Origin: an uncultured Pelagibacteraceae bacterium
Lineage (GTDB): Bacteria > Pseudomonadota > Alphaproteobacteria > Pelagibacterales > Pelagibacteraceae
Direction of reading: 5' to 3'
DNA: 64,000 nucleotides
Assembly (NCBI GenBank): GCA_902531765.1
Contig: CACAFC010000003.1
Coordinates: 50,637-114,636 of the forward strand
In this document: in pieces, positions 1-9,483 of the stretch
Numbering within the stretch: the stretch's first letter is position 1
Layout: the number at the start of each line of letters is the position of its first letter
Notes under the pieces: generated by a model
Told to the model about the DNA's origin: nothing
The model's input: only the letters and a program-made list of their open reading frames with translations
Databases searched by the model: none
Program-made: the position numbers and the translations under genes

Positions 1-968
1 TTTTTTTCATTACAATCTTTAAATATCAATAATGAGTTTGAAGCTAAATTTATGTAATGGTTTGCTTTTTTATAACATTCTTTAATAACTTCATATTGTT
101 TGATTAAAGATAATGTATAATCAAAATCACTTTCATTTCTATTGTCTTTTAAAAAAATATCTTTAAGAGTTTCTTTTTCTTTCAAATTTGCTTTTTGAAA
201 TAATAAGATTATTGGAAGAGTAATTTTCCCTTCATAAAAATCTTTTCCAATTTTTTTTCCGAATAATTTTAATTCAGAGTTATAATCTAAAGTATCATCA
301 GCTATTTGAAAAGTTAAACCCAAATTCCTTCCATAAAATTCTAAAGCCTCTTTTTCTTTTGATGTCACATCTGACAAAATTGCACCAACTTTAGTAGCTG
401 CTGCAAATAATTCAGCAGTTTTTGCAGAAATTATTCTTAAATAAGTTTCCTCCAACATATCCACCTCACCTCTATGCTGTAACTGAAGAACCTCACCTTG
501 AGCAATCTTAGATGAAGTTGAAGATAATAATTTTAAGACTTCAATATTTCCATCATCTACCATCATTTCGAAACATCTACTAAGCAAATAATCTCCAACT
601 AAAACAGAAGAATGGTTATCCCAAACTTTGTTTAAAGTTTTTCTACCCCTTCTAATAGATCCATTATCTATTACATCATCATGCATTAAAGTTGCTGAGT
701 GAATAAGTTCTACACAAGCAGCCAAATTAATATCTCTAGTTCCTTTTGCATATCCACATAATTTTGCAGAACCTAAAGTTAGTAAGGCTCTTAATCTCTT
801 TCCGCCTGTATCGAGGTGATAGTTTGTCATTTTATGAACTAAGTCTACTTTACTCTCTAATTTAGACTTTATTTTTTCTTCAACTAACATCAATCTATCT
901 TCAACTGAATTTTTTAGTTGAAAATATGAATTATTAATTTTGTTTTTTAATTGTATGACACTTCCCAT
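1..968 (-). CDS. ispB: Octaprenyl/polyprenyl diphosphate synthase, 3' end cut by window edge
   Basis: Trans-isoprenyl diphosphate synthase that elongates farnesyl diphosphate with IPP to make the ubiquinone side chain. I translated the reverse strand from the ATG at 968. About 322 codons are open to the window edge, so only a short C-terminal piece is missing. The first aspartate-rich motif (DDVID, residues about 97-101) and the second (DDTLD, about residue 235) are intact, as is the GGKRLR substrate-binding segment near residue 55. The gene is divergent from the S49 peptidase gene, with a 113-base gap holding back-to-back promoter-like elements. Chain length cannot be read with certainty; a quinone-type synthase is the usual role of this single long-chain enzyme. 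Confidence 0.9.
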   Translation of the reverse strand, partial: MGSVIQLKNKINNSYFQLKNSVEDRLMLVEEKIKSKLESKVDLVHKMTNYHLDTGGKRLRALLTLGSAKLCGYAKGTRDINLAACVELIHSATLMHDDVIDNGSIRRGRKTLNKVWDNHSSVLVGDYLLSRCFEMMVDDGNIEVLKLLSSTSSKIAQGEVLQLQHRGEVDMLEETYLRIISAKTAELFAAATKVGAILSDVTSKEKEALEFYGRNLGLTFQIADDTLDYNSELKLFGKKIGKDFYEGKITLPIILLFQKANLKEKETLKDIFLKDNRNESDFDYTLSLIKQYEVIKECYKKANHYINLASNSLLIFKDCNEK

Positions 969-985
969 TAATTGAGCAAATTAGT

Positions 986-1013
986 ATAATAGGTTGCTTT
1001 TTATACTTATCAA
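986..1013 (-). promoter_or_regulatory. Candidate promoter for the polyprenyl synthase gene
   Basis: On the reverse strand TTGATA (1008-1013) and TATTAT (986-991) are separated by 16 bases, and an alternative -10, TATACT, lies slightly further on. The start codon at 968 is about 18 bases beyond. This is a consensus match by eye only. The -35 hexamer abuts that of the opposite promoter. Confidence 0.4.
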
Positions 1014-1041
1014 TTGACGCACCTGAATCTTCAATTATAAG
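1014..1041 (+). promoter_or_regulatory. Candidate promoter for the S49 peptidase-glyQS-ppdK run
   Basis: TTGACG (1014-1019) and TATAAG (1036-1041) are separated by 16 bases and would give an mRNA leader of about 35 bases before the ATG at 1082. Downstream genes follow with overlaps or 1-base gaps up to 7492, so this could be the main promoter of that run. Confidence 0.4.
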
Positions 1042-1081
1042 GTGTCTTTATATTCATAAAAAAATTCTATAAATATTAAAA

Positions 1082-1888
1082 ATGTTCTCTTTTTTTAAAA
1101 AGAAAAAAATTATTCCACATATTAAGCTAAGTGGAGTTATTGGGAATGTGGGGAAATTTAAACAAGGTATAGATTTTTCTGGCCAAGAAGACATTATTAC
1201 AAAAGCATTTTCTCTAAAAAAAGCACCATGTGTTGCTATAACAATAAACTCTCCTGGAGGTTCTCCTGTTCAATCACATTTAATTTACAGCTTAATTAGA
1301 CAACAGGCAAAAAAAAATAAAAAAAAAGTAATTGTTTTTGCCGAAGATGTAGCAGCTTCAGGCGGATATCTAATAGCTTGTGCTGGAGATGAAATTTATG
1401 CGAACTCAAGTTCAATAATAGGCTCAATAGGAGTAATCTACTCTTCTTTTGGTTTTACAGAATTGATAAAAAAGATAGGTGTTGAGAGAAGAGTGCATAC
1501 TGCCGGGAAAAATAAAAGTACATTAGATCCATTTCAAGATGAAAAAAAGGAAGACATCGAAAGATTAAAAAATATACAATTAGATCTACATAAAGATTTC
1601 ATAGAGGTGGTCGAAAAAAGCAGGTCATCAAAACTTAAAAAATCTGAAGTAGAATTATTTTCAGGTGAATTTTGGTCAGGTAGAAAAGCCAAAGATCTTG
1701 GTTTGATAGATGATATAGGAAATGCAAATCAGATATTAAGAAAAAAATTTGGAGAAGATGTTGTTATTAAAAAATTTGAAAAATCAAAAAGCTGGCTTAG
1801 TAAAAAATTGTCGTCTTCAAATGATCATGTAGATCAATTAGCAAACATATTAGAGGAAAAATCAGTTTGGCAAAAATATGGCCTCTAA
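1082..1888 (+). CDS. sppA: Signal peptide peptidase SppA/SohB-family serine protease (S49)
   Basis: S49 serine peptidase, a family that degrades cleaved signal peptides or membrane protein fragments. The 268-residue length fits the short SohB/SppA type. The SPGGSP substrate loop is at residues 57-62, the catalytic serine is in AASGGY (Ser93), and the probable catalytic lysine is in the GKNKS segment (about Lys145) preceding LDPF. Unlike most family members it shows no clear N-terminal membrane anchor; the protein begins with a Phe/Lys-rich stretch and goes straight into the fold, so a peripheral association is possible. The 3' end overlaps glyQ by 11 bases, which suggests co-translation. The exact substrate is not evident. 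Confidence 0.85.
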   Translation: MFSFFKKKKIIPHIKLSGVIGNVGKFKQGIDFSGQEDIITKAFSLKKAPCVAITINSPGGSPVQSHLIYSLIRQQAKKNKKKVIVFAEDVAASGGYLIACAGDEIYANSSSIIGSIGVIYSSFGFTELIKKIGVERRVHTAGKNKSTLDPFQDEKKEDIERLKNIQLDLHKDFIEVVEKSRSSKLKKSEVELFSGEFWSGRKAKDLGLIDDIGNANQILRKKFGEDVVIKKFEKSKSWLSKKLSSSNDHVDQLANILEEKSVWQKYGL

Positions 1889-2759
1889 AAAAATTAAAAA
1901 AAAACCAAAATTTCAAACTTTCCAAGATACAATTATAAATCTTCAAAAATTTTGGAGTAAAAATAGATGTGTAATTTTACAACCTTATGATATGGAAGTT
2001 GGAGCTGGAACATTTCATCCAGCTACTACTCTAAGATCTCTTGGACCTAAGCCATGGAAAGCAGCGTATGTTCAACCTTCACGAAGACCTACAGATGGAA
2101 GATATGGAGATAATCCAAATAGACTTCAGCATTATTATCAATTTCAAGTTATAATAAAACCCTCTCCAATTAATATTAAAAAACTTTATTTAAATAGTTT
2201 GTCGGTAATAGGAATTAATCATAAAGAGCACGATATTAGATTTGTTGAAGATGATTGGGAAAGCCCAACCTTAGGAGCTGCAGGTCTTGGATGGGAAGTT
2301 TGGTGTGATGGCATGGAAATATCTCAATTTACATATTTTCAACAAATGGCAGGTTTTGAATGTAAACCAGTGTCAGTGGAGATAACCTACGGCCTTGAAA
2401 GAATTTGTATGTTTACCCAGCAGAAAAAAAACGTTTATGATTTAGTTTGGAATGATGAGGGTATTGATTACAGGGAAGTTTTTCATCAATCAGAAAAAGA
2501 ATTTTCAGCTTATAACTTTGAGCATGCTAATACAGAAAACTTATTTAAAATATTTGATATGCATGAGAGTGAAGCAAAATCATTAGTTGAAAAAAATATA
2601 TCTTTACCTGCATACGATCAATGTTTGAAAGCAAGTCATATATTTAACGTATTAGATGCTCGCGGAGCAATTAGTGTTGCGCAAAGAGCAGAATATATTG
2701 GTCGAATAAGAGAAATTACAAAACAAGCTGCTACAATTTGGGTACAGTCGCAAACATAG
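1878..2759 (+). CDS. glyQ: Glycyl-tRNA synthetase alpha subunit
   Basis: Catalytic class II subunit of the bacterial alpha2beta2 glycyl-tRNA synthetase, which activates glycine and charges tRNA-Gly in the cytosol. Its 293 residues are the normal length. The region from about residue 12 ([12 protein letters not shown]) through [14 protein letters not shown] and the RRPTDGRYG segment is highly characteristic of GlyQ. The start overlaps the upstream peptidase gene by 11 bases, and the stop is separated by a single base from glyS. A Lys-rich first ten residues precede the conserved domain. Confidence 0.97.
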   Translation: MASKKIKKKPKFQTFQDTIINLQKFWSKNRCVILQPYDMEVGAGTFHPATTLRSLGPKPWKAAYVQPSRRPTDGRYGDNPNRLQHYYQFQVIIKPSPINIKKLYLNSLSVIGINHKEHDIRFVEDDWESPTLGAAGLGWEVWCDGMEISQFTYFQQMAGFECKPVSVEITYGLERICMFTQQKKNVYDLVWNDEGIDYREVFHQSEKEFSAYNFEHANTENLFKIFDMHESEAKSLVEKNISLPAYDQCLKASHIFNVLDARGAISVAQRAEYIGRIREITKQAATIWVQSQT

Positions 2760-2760
2760 A

Positions 2761-4833
2761 ATGTCAGAATTTTTTTTAGAGCTATTTAGTGAAGAAATTC
2801 CTGCTGGGCTTCAAAAAAATTTAAGAGAAAAAATTTTTGAAGATTTTAAAAATTTATTTGAGGAAAAATCAATTAGATCAAAAAAAAATTTTTCTTTTTC
2901 AACTCCAAATAGATTAGTTTTAGTTTTTGAAGGCCTAGATAAACAAATTAAGATTAAATCTAAAGAGATTAGAGGCCCTAAAACTAGTGCTCCTGAACAA
3001 GCGTTGGAGGGTTTTTTGAGATCAAACAAAATTAACAAAAAGGATTTATTTAAAAAAAAAACCGAAAAGGATGAATTTTATTTTTACAAAACTGTAGCAA
3101 CCTCATTAAAAACACATGATTTACTCACTGAATTCATTCCAAAAATTTTGAGTAACTATCAATGGAAAAAATCAATGAAATGGGGTGAATTTGATTTAAA
3201 TTGGGGAAGACCATTAAAATCAATTTTATCAATATTTGATAAAAAAATTGTAAGCTTTAAATTTCATCATTTAACTTCCTCTAATTTGACTTTTTTAGAT
3301 AAAGATTTTGAAGAAAAAAAAAGATCTTTTGAAAATTTTAAAAAATATGAAAAATTTTTTGAAGATAATGGAGTGATCATTAATCAAAATAAAAGATTAA
3401 AAATAATCAATAAATCTTTTTTAAAGATATTAGGGAAAAAAGGGTTAAAAATTAATGAAAATCCCAAGTTGATAGATGAGGTTGTAAATTTAGTAGATAG
3501 CCCAAATGTTTTATTGTGCAAATTTGATAAAAAATTTTTATCGGTTCCTAAAGAGATTTTGACTCTAACAATGGAGTCTCACCAGAAATATTTTCCAACA
3601 TTTAATGACAAAAATGAAATTACAAATGAATTTTTAATTGTAACAAATAAAAAAGATAAAAAAGGTCTCATTAAAATAGGTAATGAAAGAGTAGTTGATG
3701 CAAGATTAAGTGATGCAGAATTTTTTTGGAATAAAGATAAAACTCAAAATTTAGTTAAAAAGGTATCAGAATTAAAATCAATGAATTTTTTTAAGGGTCT
3801 TGGATCTTATTTTGACAAAGTTCAGCGAATGAGAAAAATTGGTGGAATGATTTCAGATGAGTTGTTAATTAGTAAAGAAAAAGTAGAATTGTCTGCATCA
3901 ATCTGTAAGACCGATCTTACCTCTGATCTTGTGGGTGAATTTCCTGAACTTCAAGGACTTATGGGAGGATATTTTTCTGAACATCAAGGATTTGATAAAG
4001 ATATTTCTCTAGCTATTTCAGAACAATATTTACCAATTGGTCTCAATTCAATGGTCCCAAAAAAACCATTCAGTGTTGCATTATCGATTACAGACAAGAT
4101 TGATACCTTAGTGGGCTTTTTTGGTATAAACGAGAAACCTACAAGTTCAAAAGATCCATTAGCATTAAGAAGAATTGCTCTAGGTATAATAAGAACCACT
4201 ATAGAAAATAAAAAGAATTTAAAAATAAATGATCTTATGAATTACTCTTCACGCCTTTACGATGACCAAGGATACAATCTTGATAATAAAGATTTACAAA
4301 AAGAATTATATAATTTCTTAAAAGATAGATTTAGATACTATCTTAAAGAAAAAGAAATACGTTATGATATAATCGAAGCTACTTTATCATCATTTTCGTT
4401 AAATAAATTATTTTCGTCATTTGAAAAAGCAAAATGTCTAAACAAGGTAATTAGGAATCAAATTGGTATGGACATAAATTCAAGTTATAAAAGAGCTTCT
4501 AATATTTTAGAACATGAGATGAAAAATAATGAAATTGAAATAAATGACACAACTGATCCTGGTATTTTTAAAAGTGAATTTGAAAAAAACTTATATAAAA
4601 AGATAAATGATATTAAAAAATATTATTCTACCTTAAATAATGATGAAAACTGTGAAAAATCACTATCAATTTTAGCTGAAAGTAAAAAAGAAGTTTTTGA
4701 ATTTTTTGATAACGTAAAAGTTAATGAAGATAACGAAACTTTAAGAAAAAACCGTTTGGAACTTATTAATATGTTATGTAAAACGTTTCAAAATTATATA
4801 AATTTTCAATTTTTAAAAGCTAATAATGAATAA
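2761..4833 (+). CDS. glyS: Glycyl-tRNA synthetase beta subunit
   Basis: tRNA-binding beta subunit of the tetrameric glycyl-tRNA synthetase. At 690 residues it is of normal size. It begins with the conserved ELFSEEIPAG segment and contains the family hallmarks MKWG (around residue 139) and the HQKYFP and GEFPELQGLMGGYF segments. The C-terminal third resembles the anticodon-binding DALR-type domain. Lysine and asparagine content is high, as expected in an AT-rich genome. It is tightly coupled to glyQ upstream and overlaps ppdK by 8 bases. Confidence 0.96.
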   Translation: MSEFFLELFSEEIPAGLQKNLREKIFEDFKNLFEEKSIRSKKNFSFSTPNRLVLVFEGLDKQIKIKSKEIRGPKTSAPEQALEGFLRSNKINKKDLFKKKTEKDEFYFYKTVATSLKTHDLLTEFIPKILSNYQWKKSMKWGEFDLNWGRPLKSILSIFDKKIVSFKFHHLTSSNLTFLDKDFEEKKRSFENFKKYEKFFEDNGVIINQNKRLKIINKSFLKILGKKGLKINENPKLIDEVVNLVDSPNVLLCKFDKKFLSVPKEILTLTMESHQKYFPTFNDKNEITNEFLIVTNKKDKKGLIKIGNERVVDARLSDAEFFWNKDKTQNLVKKVSELKSMNFFKGLGSYFDKVQRMRKIGGMISDELLISKEKVELSASICKTDLTSDLVGEFPELQGLMGGYFSEHQGFDKDISLAISEQYLPIGLNSMVPKKPFSVALSITDKIDTLVGFFGINEKPTSSKDPLALRRIALGIIRTTIENKKNLKINDLMNYSSRLYDDQGYNLDNKDLQKELYNFLKDRFRYYLKEKEIRYDIIEATLSSFSLNKLFSSFEKAKCLNKVIRNQIGMDINSSYKRASNILEHEMKNNEIEINDTTDPGIFKSEFEKNLYKKINDIKKYYSTLNNDENCEKSLSILAESKKEVFEFFDNVKVNEDNETLRKNRLELINMLCKTFQNYINFQFLKANNE

Positions 4834-7492
4834 CCTGATTTTTAATTTTAAGTCTAAAGATTCAAAAAAAATAAAAAATCCAAAAAACTTATTAGGTGGC
4901 AAAGGAGCAAATTTGTCTGAAATGGGGAGAATGGGCTTGCCCGTACCTCCTGGTTTTACTATTTCAACGAAAGTTTGTGAAATTTTTTATAAAGACAAAA
5001 AAAAATTAAATTCCAAATTAACCAACCAAATAAAAAAAGAAATTAAAAAAATAGAAAAAGATGTATCAAAAAAATTTGGAGATTTAAAAAATCCTCTTCT
5101 TTTATCAGTTCGATCTGGTGCAAGAGTTTCAATGCCAGGTATGATGGACACAATCTTGAATTTAGGGCTTAATGACAAAACGGTGGTTGCTTTAGCAAAT
5201 AAAACTTCTAACGGAAGATTTGCGAAAGATAGTTATAGAAGATTCATCCAGATGTACGGAAATGTAGTCATGGGTGTCGAAAGTTATAATTTTGAGGAAT
5301 TGATAGAAAATTATAAGTTAACAAAAGGTGTGTTGCTTGATACAGATCTCAATGAAGAAGATTGGGATGGGTTAATAAAAGATTTTAAGAATTTAGTTAA
5401 AGAAAAGACCAATAAAGATTTTCCTCAAGATGTTTATCATCAATTATTTGGGGCAATAAATGCTGTATTTTTATCTTGGGAGAGCAAAAGAGCAAAAGTT
5501 TACAGAAAGTTGAATCAAATTCCTTCTGAATGGGGGACAGCTGTTAATGTTCAATCTATGGTTTTTGGAAATATGGGCAATGATTGTGCAACAGGAGTTG
5601 TCTTCACTAGAAACCCTTCAGATGGGTCAAATGATATTTATGGAGAATATTTGATTAATGCTCAGGGAGAAGATGTTGTAGCTGGAACAAGAACTCCACA
5701 GTACATTACAAAGAAGGCAAGAAAAGAGGCAAAAGTTGATGATGCATCTATGGAAGAGTCGATGCCAGAAGTATATCACGAATTATATAAAATTTTAAAA
5801 AAACTAGAGAAACATTATAAGGATATGCAAGATGTAGAGTTTACTGTTGAAACTAACAAACTTTGGATATTACAAACTCGATCTGGAAAAAGAACATCAA
5901 AATCTGCAGTAAAAATTGCTGTTGATATGGTTAGAGAAAAGTTAATCAATAAAAATGATGCTGTTTTAAGAGTTGATCCCAACTCTTTAGATACACTTTT
6001 GCATCCTACTTTAGATGAAAGAAGTTCAATCAAAGTTATAGCAAACGGTCTTCCAGCGTCTCCTGGTGCAGTAAGTGGTAAAGTAGTTTTCAGCTCAGAG
6101 GAGGCTGAAAGATTAAATGATATGATGCAAGATACAATTTTAGTTAGAGTTGAAACTTCTCCAGAAGATATTCAAGGAATGCATGCTGCGAAGGGAATTT
6201 TAACTTCAAGAGGAGGTATGACTAGTCATGCTGCAGTTGTAGCTAGGGGGATGGGAAGACCTTGTGTTTCTGGTTCAAGTGAAATTGAAATTAATTACGA
6301 TAAAAAAGTCTTTAAAACATCCTCGGCTGAGATCAAAGAAGGTGAAACAATTACTATTGACGGTTCTACGGGAAGAATAATTTTAGGTACAGTTCCAACT
6401 ATAAAACCTGAGATATCAGGAGATTTTTCAAAATTGATGAGCTGGGCTGATAAAATTAGAAAACTTAAAGTACGAACTAACTCTGAGACTCCTCTAGACA
6501 CTAAAACAGCCAGAGATTTTGGTGCGGAGGGAATCGGACTTTGTAGGACCGAACACATGTTTTTTGATGAGGAAAGAATTTTATCAGTACGAGAAATGAT
6601 TTTATCAAAAACGCTAGATGATAGATCTAATGCTTTAAAAAAGATTCTACCGCATCAAAAAAAAGATTTTATGGAGATATTTAAGATTATGCATGGTCTT
6701 CCAGTTACAGTAAGATTATTAGATCCACCATTACATGAATTTTTACCGAAATCTGATAAAGAAATTTCTGAAGTAGCTAATGTTGTTGGATCAGACAAAA
6801 AAGATATTGAAAGCAGGATTGAAGAACTTCATGAACAAAATCCAATGTTAGGACATAGAGGTTGTAGACTTGGCATTTCATTTCCTGAAATTTATGAGAT
6901 GCAATGTAGAGCGATATTCGAAGCTCTTGCAGACTTAAAAAAAAATAAACAAAAATTTGCTTTTCCCGAGATAATGATTCCTTTAGTTTCTACCGAAGCC
7001 GAGATTAAAATAATGAAAGATTTAGTAATCAATACTGCACGAAAAGTTCAAAAAGAAAATAAAACAAAAATTGAATTTCTTGTGGGTACAATGATTGAGT
7101 TACCTAGAGCAGCAATTAAGGCTGATGATATTGCGAAACACGCTGAATTCTTTAGTTTTGGCACTAATGATTTAACACAAACAACTTTTGGAATAAGTAG
7201 AGATGATAGTGGTAAATTTTTAAATGATTATATAGATAATAAGATTTTTACTATTGATCCGTTTGTATCCATTGATGACGGAGTGAAAGATTTAGTCGAA
7301 ATAGCGGTTTCTAAAGGAAAAAAACAAAACAAAAAAATTAAATTAGGTATATGTGGTGAACATGGTGGTGATCCAAGGAGTATTAAATTTTGCTCAAAAG
7401 CTGGGCTTAATTATGTTTCCTGTTCACCTTACAGAGTTCCTATAGCTAGATTAGCAGCGGCACAGGCTGAGCTCACGAAAAATAAAAATTAA
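4826..7492 (+). CDS. ppdK: Pyruvate, phosphate dikinase
   Basis: Interconverts pyruvate + ATP + Pi with PEP + AMP + PPi in the cytosol, so it can drive gluconeogenesis from pyruvate or pyrophosphate-linked glycolysis. The full-length 888-residue protein has an N-terminal ATP-grasp part (GGKGANLSEM near residue 24), the phosphohistidine domain with GGMTSHAAVVARGMG (catalytic His468) and a C-terminal PEP/pyruvate TIM barrel including GTNDLTQTTFG and CGEHGGDP. It overlaps glyS by 8 bases and ends 13 bases from the convergent nadC, the only convergent pair here without shared stop codons. Together with ppc at 20012 it defines the PEP node. Confidence 0.97.
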   Translation: MNNLIFNFKSKDSKKIKNPKNLLGGKGANLSEMGRMGLPVPPGFTISTKVCEIFYKDKKKLNSKLTNQIKKEIKKIEKDVSKKFGDLKNPLLLSVRSGARVSMPGMMDTILNLGLNDKTVVALANKTSNGRFAKDSYRRFIQMYGNVVMGVESYNFEELIENYKLTKGVLLDTDLNEEDWDGLIKDFKNLVKEKTNKDFPQDVYHQLFGAINAVFLSWESKRAKVYRKLNQIPSEWGTAVNVQSMVFGNMGNDCATGVVFTRNPSDGSNDIYGEYLINAQGEDVVAGTRTPQYITKKARKEAKVDDASMEESMPEVYHELYKILKKLEKHYKDMQDVEFTVETNKLWILQTRSGKRTSKSAVKIAVDMVREKLINKNDAVLRVDPNSLDTLLHPTLDERSSIKVIANGLPASPGAVSGKVVFSSEEAERLNDMMQDTILVRVETSPEDIQGMHAAKGILTSRGGMTSHAAVVARGMGRPCVSGSSEIEINYDKKVFKTSSAEIKEGETITIDGSTGRIILGTVPTIKPEISGDFSKLMSWADKIRKLKVRTNSETPLDTKTARDFGAEGIGLCRTEHMFFDEERILSVREMILSKTLDDRSNALKKILPHQKKDFMEIFKIMHGLPVTVRLLDPPLHEFLPKSDKEISEVANVVGSDKKDIESRIEELHEQNPMLGHRGCRLGISFPEIYEMQCRAIFEALADLKKNKQKFAFPEIMIPLVSTEAEIKIMKDLVINTARKVQKENKTKIEFLVGTMIELPRAAIKADDIAKHAEFFSFGTNDLTQTTFGISRDDSGKFLNDYIDNKIFTIDPFVSIDDGVKDLVEIAVSKGKKQNKKIKLGICGEHGGDPRSIKFCSKAGLNYVSCSPYRVPIARLAAAQAELTKNKN

Positions 7493-7505
7493 AAAATCAA
7501 ATAAT

Positions 7506-8339
7506 CTAGATTTCTAGTTTGAAATCTATAGCTGGGGCGCTATGAGTGATGCTTCCAATTGAAATTCTATCTACCCCAGTTGCAGCAACAGATTTTACAG
7601 TTTTAAGATTTATATTTCCTGAAGCTTCTGTCTCATAATATTTTTTAACTAGTTTTACACCTGCTCTAAGATTTTTAATACTCATATTATCAAACAAAAT
7701 AGTATTAAATTTAAGACCAATAATCTTTTTCAGTTGCTTTAAATTATCCACTTCAACTGTAATTTTTTTTTCTCTTTTATTTTTTATCGCCAGTGAGACC
7801 AATTCTCTTAAATCGGAACTAGCGATATGATTATCTTTTATCAAAAATTCATCACTTAAATTAAATCTATGATTTGTACCGCCTCCTAATTTAACTGCGT
7901 ATTTTTGAATAATCCTATAATTCGGTAAAGTTTTTCTGGTGCAGCAAATTTTACATTTTTTTCCAGCTAGTTTTACAAATTGATTTGTTTTTGTAGCTAT
8001 TCCTGAAATATGGGATAAAAAATTTAATGCAACTCTTTCTGCAATCATTATAGAATTAGCTTGACCTTTTATTAGTGCTATTACAGAATTTTTTTTGACT
8101 GTGGACCCATCTTTTTTTTTTACTATAAACTTAGTTTTTTTATCAACTTGCTTAAAAGATTGCTTTACAAATAGCAAACCTGCAACAACTGCTTTTTGAT
8201 TAGAAATTATTTTCGCCTCAATAATTTTATTATTGTTTATGAGGTTAGATGTTATATCTCCGTAAGGATACAAATCTTCGGTAAGTGCAAGTTTTACTCT
8301 ATCTTTAATAAAATTTTCACTTAATTTAATTTTTGACAC
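7506..8339 (-). CDS. nadC: Nicotinate-nucleotide pyrophosphorylase (quinolinate phosphoribosyltransferase)
   Basis: Converts quinolinate and PRPP into nicotinate mononucleotide, CO2 and PPi in de novo NAD synthesis. At 277 residues it has the usual length. Family segments include EDLYPYGDITS near the N-terminus, the RVALNFLSHISGIAT helix, CTRKTLPNYR and KLGGGTNHRFNL for phosphoribosyl binding, and ISIGSITHSAPAIDFKL at the C-terminus. It follows nadA by 6 bases on the same strand, so the two are almost certainly one operon. No nadB (aspartate oxidase) is next to it. Confidence 0.96.
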   Translation of the reverse strand: MSKIKLSENFIKDRVKLALTEDLYPYGDITSNLINNNKIIEAKIISNQKAVVAGLLFVKQSFKQVDKKTKFIVKKKDGSTVKKNSVIALIKGQANSIMIAERVALNFLSHISGIATKTNQFVKLAGKKCKICCTRKTLPNYRIIQKYAVKLGGGTNHRFNLSDEFLIKDNHIASSDLRELVSLAIKNKREKKITVEVDNLKQLKKIIGLKFNTILFDNMSIKNLRAGVKLVKKYYETEASGNINLKTVKSVAATGVDRISIGSITHSAPAIDFKLEI

Positions 8340-8345
8340 GAATTG

Positions 8346-9335
8346 TTATCTACCGATAGCAACCATTTTTTCTACTGACAATCTAGCTTTGTCAATCGTC
8401 TCTTGGTCCATGATAATTTCACCTGTTTCATTTTCTAAACAGTTTAAAATTTTAGGCAAAGTAATTTTCTTCATATGCGGACACATATTACATGGCCTTA
8501 TAAATTCTACGTTCGGATTTTCCACTTGAATGTTATCACTCATAGAACATTCGGTTACCATCATTACTTTTTTTGGCTGATTATCTTTAACATAATTAAT
8601 CATTCCCGATGTTGATCCTGCAAAATCACTCGCTTTAATAACTTCTGGAGGACATTCTGGGTGTGCAATTATTTTAATCCCAGGATTATTTTTCCTTATA
8701 TTTTTAATCTCGTTTTCATTGAATTGATCATGAACAATGCAAATTCCTTTCCATGAGATAATTTCAACGTCAGTTTGTGAAGCAACGTATTTAGCTAAAT
8801 AGTCGTCAGGTAAAAAAATAACTTTTTTCACACCTAAGGATTTTACAATTTTAACTGCATTAGCAGATGTACAACACACATCTGTTTCTGCCTTTACATC
8901 AGCAGATGTATTTACATATGAGACAACAGGAACTCCTGGATACTTTTCTTTTAACAATCTGACATCTTTACCTGTAATTGAAGAGGATAATGAACAACCC
9001 GCTTTCATGTCTGGTAATAAAACCTTTTTATTTGGACTCATTAATTTTGCAGTCTCAGCCATGAAGTGAACTCCAGCCATAACAATTATATCTGCCGACG
9101 TTTTTGATGCTTCAACGGCAAGAGCTAAAGAGTCTGCAGAAAAATCCGCAATACCGTGATAAATTTCTGGAGTTTGATAGTTATGAGCAAGTATTACAGC
9201 ATTCTTCTCTTTTTTTAATTTATTAATTTTATGAATATAAGGAGCATGAACTGCCCACTCAATCTCAGGCATAACCTTTGAAATCTTCTTATAAATTGGA
9301 TCAGTTGCCAATTTTACTTCTTGATTAAATTCCAT
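8346..9335 (-). CDS. nadA: Quinolinate synthase A
   Basis: Condenses iminoaspartate with dihydroxyacetone phosphate to quinolinate using a [4Fe-4S] cluster. I place the start at the ATG at 9335 rather than the in-frame TTG two codons upstream, giving 329 residues. Conserved features are VILAHNYQTPEIYHGIADF near residue 47, MKAGCSLSS, TDVCCTSANA and RPCNMCPHMKK; the last three carry the cluster cysteines. It precedes nadC in a two-gene operon. The enzyme supplying iminoaspartate must be encoded outside this window. Confidence 0.96.
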   Translation of the reverse strand: MEFNQEVKLATDPIYKKISKVMPEIEWAVHAPYIHKINKLKKEKNAVILAHNYQTPEIYHGIADFSADSLALAVEASKTSADIIVMAGVHFMAETAKLMSPNKKVLLPDMKAGCSLSSSITGKDVRLLKEKYPGVPVVSYVNTSADVKAETDVCCTSANAVKIVKSLGVKKVIFLPDDYLAKYVASQTDVEIISWKGICIVHDQFNENEIKNIRKNNPGIKIIAHPECPPEVIKASDFAGSTSGMINYVKDNQPKKVMMVTECSMSDNIQVENPNVEFIRPCNMCPHMKKITLPKILNCLENETGEIIMDQETIDKARLSVEKMVAIGR

Positions 9336-9392
9336 ATGCAAAATTTATCAATTTGAAACCTACTTGTCATTGATTTAATGTGGGTCATATTT

Positions 9393-9478
9393 GCGGCCAT
9401 GCTGAAATTGGTAGACAGGCACGGTTGAGGGCCGTGTGGACCTAGTCCATGAGAGTTCGAGTCTCTCTGGCCGCACCA
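9393..9478 (+). tRNA. tRNA-Leu (anticodon GAG), CCA encoded
   Basis: The acceptor arms GCGGCCA (9393-9399) and TGGCCGC (9468-9474) pair perfectly, followed by discriminator A and an encoded CCA (9476-9478). The anticodon stem CACGG/CCGTG encloses the loop TTGAGGG, giving anticodon GAG for CUC/CUU leucine codons. There is a long variable arm typical of class II tRNAs and a GAGAG-TTCGAGT-CTCTC T arm. Possible promoter elements TTGAAA (9353-9358) and TAATGT (9376-9381) lie 17 bases apart upstream. The downstream gene is convergent, ending 6 bases away, and no terminator-like T-run is visible. Confidence 0.97.
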
Positions 9479-9483
9479 AAAAA

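Noticed and set aside
7503..7512. AATCTAGATT palindrome between ppdK and nadC as a terminator or operator
   Set aside because: Short, AT-rich, no T-run or GC stem; such palindromes arise often by chance here.
9336..9341. TTG start two codons upstream of nadA
   Set aside because: An ATG is available immediately after and no additional conserved residues are gained.
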